This document shows positions 1-9,049 of a DNA stretch of 64,000 bases, in pieces. Source of the DNA: Nitrospirota bacterium (GTDB lineage: Bacteria > Nitrospirota > Leptospirillia > Leptospirillales > Leptospirillaceae); assembly GCA_023481175.1 (NCBI GenBank), contig JAMCWM010000024.1, forward strand, positions 19,766-83,765, written 5' to 3'. The position numbers and the translations under genes are program-made. Position 1 is the first letter of the stretch. Each line of letters starts with the position of its first letter. A model generated the notes under the pieces. That model ran no database searches. It saw only the letters and a program-made list of their open reading frames with translations, and was not told the origin of the DNA.

Positions 1-815
1 TCCTGGACGAAAACATCGAAGGCGGCACCCGCCACATGGCCATTGGCCAGGGCTTCGGCCAGATCATTTTCGTTGATCACCCCACCCCGAGCACAATTCA
101 CCAGATAAACGCCTTTCTTCATCCTGGCGATCGTGGCTTTGGAAATGAGATTTGTGGTTTCGGAGGTCAGAGGAGTGTGGACGGTGATGACATCGGACTT
201 GGTGAACAGCTCTTCGAGCGTCACGGGGGTCACACCATGCTTTTCGGCGGCCTCAGGGGTGAGAAAGGGATCGTAGGCGATCACGTTCATCAGGAGTCCC
301 TGCGCCACATGAGCCACATGGGAGCCGATTTTTCCCATACCGAGAATCCCGAGGGTCTTGTGGGAAAGCTCCATTCCCATGAACTTGGACTTCTCCCACT
401 TCCCGGCGCGGTTGGAGGCATTGGCCTGAGGAATCTTCCGGACCATCGACATCATCATCGAGATGGTGTGTTCCGCCGTCGTGATCGTGTTACCGCCCGG
501 AGTATTCATGACAACGATGCCCCGGTTTGTGGCAGCCGCCAGGTCCACGTTGTCGAGCCCTGCTCCGGCGCGTCCGATCACCTTCAGGCGAGTGGCTCCC
601 TCGAGAACCTCCGCCGTCACCCTGGTCCCGCTTCGGATGACCAGGCCATCGTAGGCAGAGAGCTCCTTTTTCAGCTCTTCTGGAGGAAGTTTTGTTTTGA
701 CGGTGACTTCGAAGCCCGCGTTTCTGAATATATCCAGACCTTCCTCTGAAATCGGATCGCTCACAAGGATCCGGACCGGCCCTGTACTCAACACATCCTC
801 CACATGAATAGTCAT
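1..815 (-). CDS. serA: D-3-phosphoglycerate dehydrogenase, 3' end outside window
   Basis: NAD-dependent oxidation of 3-phosphoglycerate, the first step of serine synthesis, in the cytoplasm. The reverse strand translates continuously from an ATG at 815 to the window edge. It shows the D-2-hydroxyacid dehydrogenase N-terminal half: [17 protein letters not shown], then [21 protein letters not shown], and the Rossmann stretch [14 protein letters not shown], followed by [11 protein letters not shown]. About 271 residues are present; the C-terminal part lies beyond base 1. A TTG at 791, with GGAGG five bases upstream, is a better-placed start than the ATG at 815, so the first 8 residues may not be translated. 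The next gene upstream is a class V aminotransferase of the type often paired with serA, which supports a serine/glycine role. Confidence 0.93.
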   Translation of the reverse strand, partial: MTIHVEDVLSTGPVRILVSDPISEEGLDIFRNAGFEVTVKTKLPPEELKKELSAYDGLVIRSGTRVTAEVLEGATRLKVIGRAGAGLDNVDLAAATNRGIVVMNTPGGNTITTAEHTISMMMSMVRKIPQANASNRAGKWEKSKFMGMELSHKTLGILGMGKIGSHVAHVAQGLLMNVIAYDPFLTPEAAEKHGVTPVTLEELFTKSDVITVHTPLTSETTNLISKATIARMKKGVYLVNCARGGVINENDLAEALANGHVAGAAFDVFVQ

Positions 816-865
816 CGAACCTGGTTGGGGCTCCGGACAAGACGCCTCTTCCGGAGCCATGGGTC

Positions 866-2011
866 TTATCCCTGAATCAGAACTTCCTGGGCTTTGGCGA
901 CGCCCGCTCCGAGAGGAGCTCCCTTGTAACCCATGCGGGCAAGAACCATCTCGATTCCGCTGATGGCGGTGATGATGTCGAAGGTGTCGGAATACCCCAT
1001 GTGGGAGACCCTGAAGACCTTTCCCTTCAGCTGGTCCTGCCCTCCGGCGCCCGTGATTCCATACTGATTCCGGAGATTCTTGTAGATCAGCTCTCCGTCA
1101 AAGCCTTCGGGGGCCACAATGGCAGTCAGGGCGTCCGAAGGAGTCTGCCTGGCAAAAACTGAAAGACCGAATCCCCGGACGCCTTCCCGGGTGGCCCGGG
1201 CCAGAAGACGGTGACGGGCGAAAAGCTTGTCGAGTCCTTCCGCCTGCATCATTTCGAGCGACTTTGCCAGGCCTATCCAGAGGGAGACAGCCGGGGTCCA
1301 GGCGTTGGAGTCCTTCAGAATGTTGTCCTTCTCTCGCTTCAGGTCGAGGTAGAATCGTGGGCATTTGGCAGACTGGTTGAGGGTCCAGGCCTTCTCCGAC
1401 ACTGCGATGCAGGCAAGTCCGGGAGGAAGCATGAGCGCCTTCTGAGACCCTGTGATCAAAACATCGATTCCCCACTGGTCCATCGGAATGTTCACCACTC
1501 CCAGGGCCGTAATGGCATCGACCACCAGGATCGTCTGTTCGCGGCCGGCTGTGAGACGGGCCAGACCCTGAATGTCATGCCAGACCCCGGTGGAGGTTTC
1601 GCTGGCCTGGACGTAGACAGCCTTGATGGAAGGGTCACCGGCAAGGATCTTCTCGACCTGGGAGAGATCGACAGAGTCTCCCCAGGGAACAGCCACCTCG
1701 ATGGCCGCCACACCATAGGCTTTGGCAATCTTGAGCCAGCGCTCTCCGAACTTGCCTCCGTTTATGGCGATGACCTTGTCTCCGGGACTGAGAAAATTCG
1801 TCATCGAGGCCTCCATGCCGGCGGTCCCGCTTCCGGCGACGGTGATGACCTCCTGTGTCGTCTGGAAGAGCCATTTGAGGCCGGCACGCACCTTCTGGAT
1901 CACCGGAATGAAGTCCGGAGAGCGATGGTGGATCATGGGGGCCGACATGGCCAGAAGGACCTCCGGTGGAACGGGGGTGGGACCGGGAGCCAAGAGGTAT
2001 TGTTTCTTCAT
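866..2011 (-). CDS. class V pyridoxal-phosphate aminotransferase (serine/alanine-glyoxylate type)
   Basis: 381-residue PLP enzyme of the alanine-glyoxylate / serine-pyruvate aminotransferase family, which often carries the old label soluble hydrogenase 42 kDa subunit. Visible features are the N-terminal LLAPGPTPVPPEVL, the glycine-rich GSGTAGMEA that holds the cofactor phosphate, VVDAITALG, and ITGSQKALMLPPG with the Schiff-base lysine. I start at the ATG at 2011 because AAGGAGA lies just upstream; an in-frame extension to 2086 has no ribosome site. It sits 50 bp upstream of serA in the same direction. In methanogens and some bacteria this pairing supplies transamination for serine synthesis; that role here is inference. 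It could equally run glyoxylate to glycine. Confidence 0.9.
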   Translation of the reverse strand: MKKQYLLAPGPTPVPPEVLLAMSAPMIHHRSPDFIPVIQKVRAGLKWLFQTTQEVITVAGSGTAGMEASMTNFLSPGDKVIAINGGKFGERWLKIAKAYGVAAIEVAVPWGDSVDLSQVEKILAGDPSIKAVYVQASETSTGVWHDIQGLARLTAGREQTILVVDAITALGVVNIPMDQWGIDVLITGSQKALMLPPGLACIAVSEKAWTLNQSAKCPRFYLDLKREKDNILKDSNAWTPAVSLWIGLAKSLEMMQAEGLDKLFARHRLLARATREGVRGFGLSVFARQTPSDALTAIVAPEGFDGELIYKNLRNQYGITGAGGQDQLKGKVFRVSHMGYSDTFDIITAISGIEMVLARMGYKGAPLGAGVAKAQEVLIQG

Positions 2012-2384
2012 CGAGAAAGATCTCCTTGAATCAGGGTGATCCCAAAGGGACGGATTGGGAGGATGAAACTCACGGGATCCAGCCATCGAGCCGGTCTAGA
2101 GCACCTCGGTTCTCCTGGAAGTGGGACCGGGCCGGAAACGGGCCGTCTTTGGCCGATTTCACTCTGGCAGGACCATCAGGCATTCGCAAACGGTCCAGAT
2201 ACTTCCCGCCTTCGGACGGGAACGGTCAAGACACCATCCAAACTGCTCAACTTTACAACAAGAGAGGCAGCGGTGACAAGACGAACCGGGGGGAGATTTT
2301 CCGCAGGAAAAGCCGTCCCCGCCCCTCCGTTCCCGTCTGAAGCGCTCCCCCCATCTGGCCGCCTTTGACCCTGTCGAAGAAGGA
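2012..2384. other. intergenic stretch without a supported gene
   Basis: About 370 bases between the aminotransferase start and the ankyrin-gene stop. Short open frames on both strands look like chance. The one visible structure is a hairpin at 2203-2222, TTCCCGCC-TTCG-GACGGGAA, with one mismatch and a UUCG loop. It has no T-run on either side, so I do not call it a terminator. The aminotransferase promoter should lie here, but I see no convincing -35/-10 pair. Confidence 0.4.
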
Positions 2385-3218
2385 TCAGTGGACCGCCCGG
2401 TATCCCTTGAGGTTTTTCGCGATTTCCTCGATGGCCCTTCTCCGCCAGAGAGGTTCCTTCCCGTTTCCTCCGAAGCGTGAAGTGCGCGCTTCGATGTCCG
2501 CTTCTGTCGCTTCCTTGACGAAGGAGTGCCGGGTTTTCCAGGGAGCAGTCAGGAGTCCGGGAGGAAGGGCGTAGGGAAGGGATCCCGTTGCGAGAAGAGG
2601 CCCCTTCTCCAGACGGAGACGTTGCGACGGAGGAACGAGATTCAGGAAAAGAGGGAGCTTTCTGAGGAGATAGCGGCGCCGGATCCGGGTCCAATGCTTG
2701 AGAATTTCTACAATCTTCTCGTGTTTGTTGGCGATTGCCCATTCCAGGGGCGATCCTTCTCCGTCCCTGCGATTCGGATCGGCCCCGTGGGCAAGGAGGA
2801 GGCGAACGATCTCGGTGTATCCGTTCGATGCCGCCTGGTACAGGGGGGTCTTTCCGGAAATGTCGGGATGGTCCGGGCTTGCGCCATAGTGAAGGAGAAG
2901 CCGGACCATGCGGGTCTCCCCTCTTGAGGCCGCCATAAACAGAAGACTCTTCCCGTTTCGGTCGGTTTCGTCCGGATCGGCACCCTGATCAAGTTTTTCA
3001 CGGACGACAGACACGGCATCGCCGTTGACGTCCGCATCGGAGACCCGGGGAGCGGACCAGGCCGGTGGTTGATCCGTTAAGAAAAAAAACGTCGTCCAGA
3101 CCATCAGAAACAGAAAGCAAGGACGAATGAAAGCCCCCCTTCCCTGCCCGTTCTTCCTTGCGGGCGAAGGCGAGAGAGTCACGCGGTCCTCCTCCCCCGG
3201 GGCTGTCGTTTGTGGCAT
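2385..3218 (-). CDS. exported ankyrin-repeat protein
   Basis: 277 residues. The ATG at 3218 has GGAGG five bases upstream. Residues about 22-48 form a hydrophobic run (PCFLFLMVWTTFFFL) ending in AWSA, fitting a signal peptide or N-terminal anchor. About three ankyrin repeats follow, with the hallmarks GKSLLFMAASRGETRMVRLL, GKTPLYQAASNGYTEIVRL and GSPLEWAIANKHEKIVEIL. The last 110 residues are basic, with no recognised domain. Ankyrin repeats are protein-binding scaffolds; no partner can be named. It diverges from the phosphotransacetylase-like gene, with 59 bp between the starts, so the two promoters must lie close together or overlap the coding ends. Confidence 0.8.
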   Translation of the reverse strand: MPQTTAPGEEDRVTLSPSPARKNGQGRGAFIRPCFLFLMVWTTFFFLTDQPPAWSAPRVSDADVNGDAVSVVREKLDQGADPDETDRNGKSLLFMAASRGETRMVRLLLHYGASPDHPDISGKTPLYQAASNGYTEIVRLLLAHGADPNRRDGEGSPLEWAIANKHEKIVEILKHWTRIRRRYLLRKLPLFLNLVPPSQRLRLEKGPLLATGSLPYALPPGLLTAPWKTRHSFVKEATEADIEARTSRFGGNGKEPLWRRRAIEEIAKNLKGYRAVH

Positions 3219-3277
3219 ACTTCCCTCCTGTATGGCAGGATGTCTATGCCCATGTTTTCCCTGATCGGAGGTTTGCC

Positions 3278-4189
3278 GTGAATACCCCCCTTTTCGACGC
3301 ACTGGTCTCCCGCGCACGAATCCTTCCGCCTCTCTCCGTCGCCATCGTGGACGCGGGAGAACGCACGGTCCTTGAAGGGGCGGCCCTTCTCGTCAGGGAA
3401 AAGATCGCAACCCCTGTCCTGATCGGAAATCCGGAAAGGATCAGGGCGATCGCCGGAGAGGTCGGGCTTTCTGACGCCATTTCCATCGTTCCCGCCCATT
3501 CGGTGGAGGAATCCGCCCGGGAAGGTGTCCGCATGGTCGCAGAAGGCCGGGTCCAGGCCCTCATGAAGGGGCATCTCCATAGCGACACCTTTCTCCATCC
3601 CGTCCTTGAAGGGCTCCGGGACAGGAAACGTCTTTCCCATGTCTTCCTGGCCGAGATTTCAAGCTACGACCGGCTTCTCTTCATCACCGACGCGGCCATG
3701 AACATCACCCCCGACCTCGAAGCGAAGGCCGAAATTCTCCAGAACGCCATCGACATGGCCCATGCCCTGGGAAACCCCGAACCGAAGGTGGCCATCCTTT
3801 CCGCCATCGAGACGGTCAACCCCCGCATCGTCTCGACGATCGATGCCGCATGCCTGGCCAAGATGGCCGACAGGCGACAGATCACGGGAGCCGTCGTCGA
3901 CGGGCCCCTGGCCTTCGACAACGCCATTTCCCGGGAGGCCGCCCGGACCAAGGACCTCCGCAGTCCGGTCTCCGGATCGGCCGACATCCTGCTCGTTCCC
4001 GATCTCGTCTCGGGAAACATCCTGGCCAAGGATCTGGAATATCTGGCCGGAGCCACCCTGGCCGGACTCATCCTCGGGGCCCGGGTCCCGATCATTCTGA
4101 CCTCCCGGAGCGATCCTCCCCGCTCCCGTTTCCTGTCCGCCTGCCTGGCCACGCTCCTCTATCACGCCGGAGCCACCTCCGTCCCCTGA
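3278..4189 (+). CDS. phosphate acetyl/butyryltransferase family enzyme
   Basis: 303-residue protein of the phosphotransacetylase/phosphotransbutyrylase superfamily. These enzymes move an acyl group between acyl phosphate and CoA, or act in related roles fused to enoyl-CoA hydratase. Motifs seen include RVQALMKGHLHSDTFLHPVL near the middle, FITDAAMNITPDLEAKA, and the C-terminal GSADILLVPDLVSGNILAKD typical of the Ptb subgroup. I choose the GTG at 3278 because CGGAGG precedes it; an in-frame start at 3158 would run into the divergent gene. The substrate (acetyl or butyryl) cannot be read from sequence. A phosphoketolase at 52.9 kb would make acetyl phosphate that this enzyme could convert to acetyl-CoA; that link is inference. 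Confidence 0.85.
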   Translation: MNTPLFDALVSRARILPPLSVAIVDAGERTVLEGAALLVREKIATPVLIGNPERIRAIAGEVGLSDAISIVPAHSVEESAREGVRMVAEGRVQALMKGHLHSDTFLHPVLEGLRDRKRLSHVFLAEISSYDRLLFITDAAMNITPDLEAKAEILQNAIDMAHALGNPEPKVAILSAIETVNPRIVSTIDAACLAKMADRRQITGAVVDGPLAFDNAISREAARTKDLRSPVSGSADILLVPDLVSGNILAKDLEYLAGATLAGLILGARVPIILTSRSDPPRSRFLSACLATLLYHAGATSVP

Positions 4190-4193
4190 GGCC

Positions 4194-4802
4194 TCAGACG
4201 CTCACGGGAGTCTCCGGTTCGTGACGAAGGGATCCCCGGCACCGTCCGCAGACAAGATACCCGGGATTTTTGGCGAGCCGTTCATGGCGAACGACTCCCA
4301 GCCTGTACTCCCGATTGCAGCCGGCACACCGGTATCCATAAAGCTTTCGGCGTCTTGCGGGGGTGACCGGATAGGAATGGCAACGATCCGGGGAATGGCC
4401 GAAGAGCCGCATCAGGGAACTCCAGATCTCACCGTGGGGACGGAAGTCGTCCCTTCGGAAGGCCTTTCTCCCGGCATTTTGGCCCAGGACGAACACCACG
4501 GCGTGAGCGTATTCGTGCGCAATGGTCGGAAGAAAATCCTCTTCTCCCACCCGGTCGATGATTCCTCCGTTGAATCGCAGGGACATCTGGGCCGCGTCCA
4601 AAGCCCCCGAAAGCCGGACCGAGAAGAGTCCGGCTCTAAGTCCTTTCAGATCGAAACGGAGGGTTCCGGCCCGTCCATCCGAAAATGTCAGATCAAGGCC
4701 CGTTTCTTCCCGAACAAGCCCTTCCGCTCTTTGAAGTTCCCGCCAAAGAAGGGGGTGGGACGGAGAACGGGAGAAAACAGAAATGGGGGAGAAGTCACTC
4801 AT
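4194..4802 (-). CDS. SprT-like zinc metalloprotease family protein
   Basis: 202 residues. The zinc-protease helix HEYAHAVVF sits near residue 92, with a downstream PHGEIWSSLM that supplies the third ligand histidine, as in SprT/Spartan-type proteins. A C-terminal zinc ribbon has the pairs CAGC and CGRC about 32 residues apart. In eukaryotes this fold degrades DNA-protein crosslinks; the bacterial SprT role is poorly known. Its ATG overlaps the stop of the upstream 442-residue gene by 8 bases, so the two are probably translationally coupled. It converges on the phosphotransacetylase-like gene, with only 4 bp between the stops. Confidence 0.85.
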   Translation of the reverse strand: MSDFSPISVFSRSPSHPLLWRELQRAEGLVREETGLDLTFSDGRAGTLRFDLKGLRAGLFSVRLSGALDAAQMSLRFNGGIIDRVGEEDFLPTIAHEYAHAVVFVLGQNAGRKAFRRDDFRPHGEIWSSLMRLFGHSPDRCHSYPVTPARRRKLYGYRCAGCNREYRLGVVRHERLAKNPGYLVCGRCRGSLRHEPETPVSV

Positions 4803-6123
4803 GCGTTTTTTTCCCTTTCAGGGCGGGGGCAATCCCTTGGCTGGCCAGGTATTCCCTGAGCGAGACGACCCCGTCGAGATTCTGCTCGCTCATTCCTTCG
4901 ATCCGGAGAATCCGTGGAAAGACGCTGGCCTTCGCCTGTTCCGGAGGACAATATCTGAGATGAAGGTAGAGCCGGCCAGGCTTCCGGGAATTCCGGAACA
5001 GAAGGTCGGCGGGGCGAAGCCTTTCCTCGACCTGCTTCCGGTATCCATCGGAGGGAAGGATCAGGGTTACGAAGGCATCCTCCAGAACGGAAGGGTCCAG
5101 AAGCGCCGGGAGCTCTCCGAGCAGGGCCAGGTCGAAACACTCGGCCTCCGGAACCCAGAAATCAAGGATCGAAAGCCGGCCTGGATAGAGAAGATGGCGG
5201 TAAAGGGAGTGGAGGGCGAGAGCCCTGGCCCTCCGGAGTTTTACCAGGAAGTCCGGAATATCGAAGTTCCGGACGATTCCTGACGGGAAGAGGACAGTGC
5301 CCAGCGAAAACAGCCCCCAGAGATTCACGGGAACCTCCAGGCTGGCTCCCCGCTCCCCGGCCCCCGCCCGGATCTGAAGAGGCCGGGGATCCTTTTTCCG
5401 GGTCTCCGTCCGGAGGGTGCGGGTCCAGCCTTCGCCGGGACTTTTCCAGTAGTCTCCCTCGAGGACCATCTCCTTCTCTCCCTCCCCGCCGGGTGTGACA
5501 GGCAGAGGAACGGTCCTTCTCCATTCGGGGGAGGCTGATCCGCGAAGGGGGGTGAACCGGGGAGGGATATTGGCGAGAATCCGGCTCCAGAAGACTTCGA
5601 GGGTCGCATCCAGCATCCACCGGTCGAGAAGCGCCCGGAGCAGGCCCTCGATCTCTCCGGCCCTTTCCCGGAAGGAGGCAAGATCCTGTTCGGAATGTCC
5701 TTCCGGGTAGGTTCTAAGAACGACCACCCGTCCCCAATCGAACCGGCCAGTCCAGACAAAGAGACTGGCCGCCCGGGCGATCCGGTCCGGCAGGAGAGGC
5801 CAGACGCCGAAAAAAAATGGCGCCTCTCCCCCGCAACCGGCTCTGAATTCGGAGCGCCCGACCAGGACGATCGCTTCCTCCACGTACTCGGCCAGATACT
5901 CCCAGGACACCTCCGGGAGAACCTTGGGAAAGATCGTCCGGGAGTCGGCGTTCTGGAGAAGGAGCCCCAGTTCCCGGTGAAAAACATAAAGGCCCACCCC
6001 CCCGCTTCCCGAAGGAGCGGACGATTTTTCCGGAGCGAAGATCTTCTCCAGAGCTTGGCGCACGAACGGGGAGAGCATGGATTCAAAGAAGGCATCGTCG
6101 AGTCTGGTCTCAATCCATTCCAA
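4795..6123 (-). CDS. hypothetical protein, 442 residues
   Basis: I do not recognise this family. The start is a TTG at 6123 with a GGGGGGAGA site upstream; no ATG is available near the N-terminus. The protein is soluble-looking, with no signal peptide or membrane helix. It has a mixed alpha/beta pattern, many Trp and Phe residues, and a hydrophobic stretch VNLWGLFSLGTVLFPSG near residue 265. An acidic-aromatic segment LSILDFWVPEAECFDLALLGELPALL follows in two pieces around residues 310-340. The C-terminus ends in a short basic tail. It overlaps the SprT-like gene by 8 bases, so a joint function is likely but unknown. About 246 bp upstream carry no supported gene. Confidence 0.75.
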   Translation of the reverse strand: MEWIETRLDDAFFESMLSPFVRQALEKIFAPEKSSAPSGSGGVGLYVFHRELGLLLQNADSRTIFPKVLPEVSWEYLAEYVEEAIVLVGRSEFRAGCGGEAPFFFGVWPLLPDRIARAASLFVWTGRFDWGRVVVLRTYPEGHSEQDLASFRERAGEIEGLLRALLDRWMLDATLEVFWSRILANIPPRFTPLRGSASPEWRRTVPLPVTPGGEGEKEMVLEGDYWKSPGEGWTRTLRTETRKKDPRPLQIRAGAGERGASLEVPVNLWGLFSLGTVLFPSGIVRNFDIPDFLVKLRRARALALHSLYRHLLYPGRLSILDFWVPEAECFDLALLGELPALLDPSVLEDAFVTLILPSDGYRKQVEERLRPADLLFRNSRKPGRLYLHLRYCPPEQAKASVFPRILRIEGMSEQNLDGVVSLREYLASQGIAPALKGKKTHE

Positions 6124-6369
6124 AGGGTTCTCCCCCCTTCAGGATTCGAATCGCCGGCTTCCGTTTTCCGGCCGGGACCTTCGGAAGAGACAACGAGAAA
6201 AGTTTTTCTCCCGGATTCTATCAGGATTTCTCCCAAAGCTTCCACCGGACGTTCCGATGGCCCTCGAGACGCTGGATCTCTTACAGGGCCAGGGGACTGG
6301 GGCAGGAAGGGGGGAAGGGTCAAGGAGAAGCCCCCTTTTTTCCGGCTCCTCCCGGGCTCGTCCCCAGAC

Positions 6370-7062
6370 CTACTTTCCTGACTCCGGAGGAATCGGCGAT
6401 TCAGACAGGAGGGCCTGGACCCGGTCATGGACGCGTCCGACCAGTCTCAGACTTTCGGCTTTTTTCGAGGCGGGATCGGACGGGACGGGAACCGGCCATT
6501 CGGGAGGACCGAAGGTGACGGTCATCCTCGCAGGTCGCGGAAGGGAGGTTCCCGGAGGAAGGCTCACGTCCGTTCCTGCGATCGCGGCCGGCACGATGGG
6601 AACTCCCGCTCCCATGGCCAGAAGGGCCACTCCCCGGTGAAACGTGCGGAGGGAGCCGTCGCGGGACCGGGTCCCTTCGGGAAAGAGTCCCAAAACCCCC
6701 CCATCACGAAGAACCTGCTCGGAAAAGGAAAGGGCCTTGCGGTCCCCTTCCCCCCGGGCGATGGGGAATCCCCCGAGAGAGAGGAGAAATCGGGCCAGGA
6801 GAACGTTCGCGAAAAGCTCGGGCTTGGCGGGAAAGCGGGATTCCCGGGGGATGGCATACCCCAGGAGGGGAACATCGAGGAGGGAGAGATGGTTGGCGGC
6901 CACGATCACCCCTCCTGTGGACGGGAGATGCTCTCTTCCACGGACGGTGACGGGAAACCAGGTGTGGAAGATCCCTCCGGCCATGATCCGGACGACACGA
7001 TAGAAGGGACGGGTCCAGATTGCGCCCGGAGGGGGAATCAGCGGTAGCGGTCGACGATCCAT
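6370..7062 (-). CDS. plsC: 1-acyl-sn-glycerol-3-phosphate acyltransferase
   Basis: 230-residue membrane-associated acyltransferase that adds the second fatty acid to lysophosphatidate in phospholipid synthesis. The catalytic NHX4D block reads NHLSLLD, followed by the substrate-binding block FPEGTRSRDGSL and later VPIVPAAIAGTD. Length matches the family. It begins 25 bp inside the end of cmk; cmk-plsC adjacency is common in bacteria. The C-terminal 30 residues vary in this family and are not diagnostic. Confidence 0.92.
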   Translation of the reverse strand: MDRRPLPLIPPPGAIWTRPFYRVVRIMAGGIFHTWFPVTVRGREHLPSTGGVIVAANHLSLLDVPLLGYAIPRESRFPAKPELFANVLLARFLLSLGGFPIARGEGDRKALSFSEQVLRDGGVLGLFPEGTRSRDGSLRTFHRGVALLAMGAGVPIVPAAIAGTDVSLPPGTSLPRPARMTVTFGPPEWPVPVPSDPASKKAESLRLVGRVHDRVQALLSESPIPPESGK

Positions 7063-7712
7063 GTCACCGCTTCATCGATGGAGAGACGGGTCGTGTCGAG
7101 AAGCAAGGCGTCCGGAGCCTGGATCAGCGGGGAGACCGGACGCTCCCTGTCCCGGCGGTCCCGTTCGAGGATATCGGCCAGGACGGTCTCCAGAGGCCGG
7201 CTGTCTCCCTGTGACTCCAGGTCCTTCTGGCGCCTGCGGGCCCGGGTCTCCGGGTCTGCCACCAGGAAGATCTTGAGGCGCGCCTCCGGCAGAATCACCG
7301 TTCCGATATCCCGGCCGTCCATCACAATCCGCCCCGCCAGAGCAAGTCTCCTCTGGAGCTCGAAGAGAGCCATGCGAACCTTGGGCCATGCCGATATCCG
7401 GGAAGCCAGGGCCCCCACCTCCTCGGTCCGGAGTTGGTCCGTCACATCGAGTCCCCCCAGGGAAATCCGGGCTCCAGTCGGTCCGGGAGTCACGGCAATG
7501 TCGAGGGAGGAGAGGATCCGGGCGACCGAGGGATCTTCCTCGACAAAACGGGAGACCCCGGCGGAAAGAAAGGCCAGAGCCACAGCCCGATAAAGGGAAC
7601 CGGTATCCAGAAAGACAAAGCCGAGCCGCCGGGCAACCTCCCGGGCCAGTGTGGACTTTCCGGAACTCGCGGGACCGTCGATTGCGATGGCGTCGATCCT
7701 GGCTCCGCTCAC
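7038..7712 (-). CDS. cmk: cytidylate kinase
   Basis: 224-residue (d)CMP kinase. The P-loop is GPASSGKST at residues 13-21. The CMP-binding elements are LDTGSLYRA, then VMDGRDIGTVILPEA, with the lid FLVADPETRARRR. The start is a GTG whose last two bases form the stop of aroA (GTGA overlap), so translation is coupled. Function is phosphate transfer from ATP to CMP/dCMP. The aroA-cmk arrangement is widespread in bacteria. Confidence 0.95.
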   Translation of the reverse strand: MSGARIDAIAIDGPASSGKSTLAREVARRLGFVFLDTGSLYRAVALAFLSAGVSRFVEEDPSVARILSSLDIAVTPGPTGARISLGGLDVTDQLRTEEVGALASRISAWPKVRMALFELQRRLALAGRIVMDGRDIGTVILPEARLKIFLVADPETRARRRQKDLESQGDSRPLETVLADILERDRRDRERPVSPLIQAPDALLLDTTRLSIDEAVTWIVDRYR

Positions 7713-9049
7713 GGACGGGCCACCGAATTGAAAAGGGACGGGAATCCCGGGAAAGAGGTCTCCACGAAGTCCGTCCCCGTGATGACGAGGGAGTCTCCCG
7801 GCGGAAGACGGGTGGCGAGGACGGCCATGGCCATCGCGATCCTGTGATCGTGACGGCTGTCGATACGGCCACCACGGAGTCTCCTGTCGGGTCCTTCCCC
7901 AAAGACCGCCAGTCCGTCGGGGTATTCCTCGACTCCGACACCCACCGTCCGGAGGGCGGCGACCATTGCGGCGATCCGGTCGGACTCCTTGACCCGGAGT
8001 TCTCCCGCCCCGCGTATTTCGGTCGTTCCCTCCGCAAAGGCCGCAAGAACGGCCAGGATGGGAATCTCGTCGATGGCGGAGGGAATCATCGCCAGGGGAA
8101 CGGAGACCCCCTTGAGGGTCCCGAAGGACACGTCGAGGGTTCCGAAGGGTTCGCTCCCTGTCCCGGCGGGATCGGGCGAAAGTCCGATCCTGGCTCCCAT
8201 GAGCGAGAGGATTTCAAGGAATGCGGTCCGGGTCGGGTTGAGTCCCACATTGGATAGAAGAAGTCGGGATCCGGGAACGAGAAGGGCCATCGCAATGAAG
8301 AAGGCTGCAGAGGAGATGTCTCCCGGAACGGAGATTTCTGTGCCGAAAAGCTCGGAGGGCCAGACCGTAACCCGGTTCTGCCCGATCTCGACCCTTCCCC
8401 CGAAACGGGGCAGAAGGCGCTCGGTATGGTCGCGGGTCTGGAGCGGCTCCAGGACGGTGGTCGGCCCATTTGCGGAGAGCCCCGCAAGAAGAATGGCCGA
8501 CTTGACCTGGGCCGAGCGGTGATGATTGTCGTATTCGATGGGACAAAGCGGCCCCCCCCGGACAGCCAGGGGAAGGAGGCTTCCCGCGTTCCGGCCATCG
8601 ATGGTCGCCCCCATGCGGGAGAGCGGTTCGGTGACACGGCGCATCGGACGGGTGCGGAGGCTCGCATCTCCCGTCAGCACCCGAAATCCCAAGACCCCGG
8701 AAAGAAGACCGGTCATGAGCCGGACGGCTGTTCCGGAATTGCCGAAGTCAAGGATATCCGGAGGTTCGGTAAGATTTCGGAGTCCGGGACTTTCGAGAAT
8801 CAGGTGATGGGGAGAGAGCCGTTCGGCCCGGACTCCCATGGAAAGAAAGGCCCGGAGAGTTCCTTCGCAATCGGCCGAGTCCAGAAAGCCCGTGATTTCC
8901 GTCTTCCCTGAGGCGATGCTTCCGAAAATCACGGCCCTGTGGGAGACCGACTTGTCCCCCGGTGGTCTGATCTCTCCGGAGACAGAGGTCGCGCGTTCCA
9001 CCCGATAGGTCCCGTGAAGGGCTCCGCCCCGGCTTTCCGACAGGATCAT
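7709..9049 (-). CDS. aroA: 3-phosphoshikimate 1-carboxyvinyltransferase (EPSP synthase)
   Basis: 446 residues. It joins phosphoenolpyruvate to shikimate-3-phosphate in the chorismate pathway. Signatures are PPGDKSVSHRAVIFGSIASG at residues 27-46, the LDFGNSGTAVRLMTGLL motif, and the C-terminal RVKESDRIAAM and DHRIAMAMAVLA. The ATG at 9049 overlaps the tyrA stop as ATGA; a start 11 codons upstream would lie inside tyrA without a better ribosome site. GDKS followed by GNSGTAVRLMTG is typical of class I or intermediate enzymes; glyphosate response cannot be predicted confidently from it. Confidence 0.95.
   Translation of the reverse strand: MILSESRGGALHGTYRVERATSVSGEIRPPGDKSVSHRAVIFGSIASGKTEITGFLDSADCEGTLRAFLSMGVRAERLSPHHLILESPGLRNLTEPPDILDFGNSGTAVRLMTGLLSGVLGFRVLTGDASLRTRPMRRVTEPLSRMGATIDGRNAGSLLPLAVRGGPLCPIEYDNHHRSAQVKSAILLAGLSANGPTTVLEPLQTRDHTERLLPRFGGRVEIGQNRVTVWPSELFGTEISVPGDISSAAFFIAMALLVPGSRLLLSNVGLNPTRTAFLEILSLMGARIGLSPDPAGTGSEPFGTLDVSFGTLKGVSVPLAMIPSAIDEIPILAVLAAFAEGTTEIRGAGELRVKESDRIAAMVAALRTVGVGVEEYPDGLAVFGEGPDRRLRGGRIDSRHDHRIAMAMAVLATRLPPGDSLVITGTDFVETSFPGFPSLFNSVARP

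Noticed and set aside
2203..2222. Rho-independent terminator with UUCG loop
   Set aside because: Hairpin has no T-run on either strand.
5325..6428. 367-codon minus-strand frame overlapping the 442-residue gene
   Set aside because: Arg/Ser/Pro-rich out-of-frame shadow without ribosome site.
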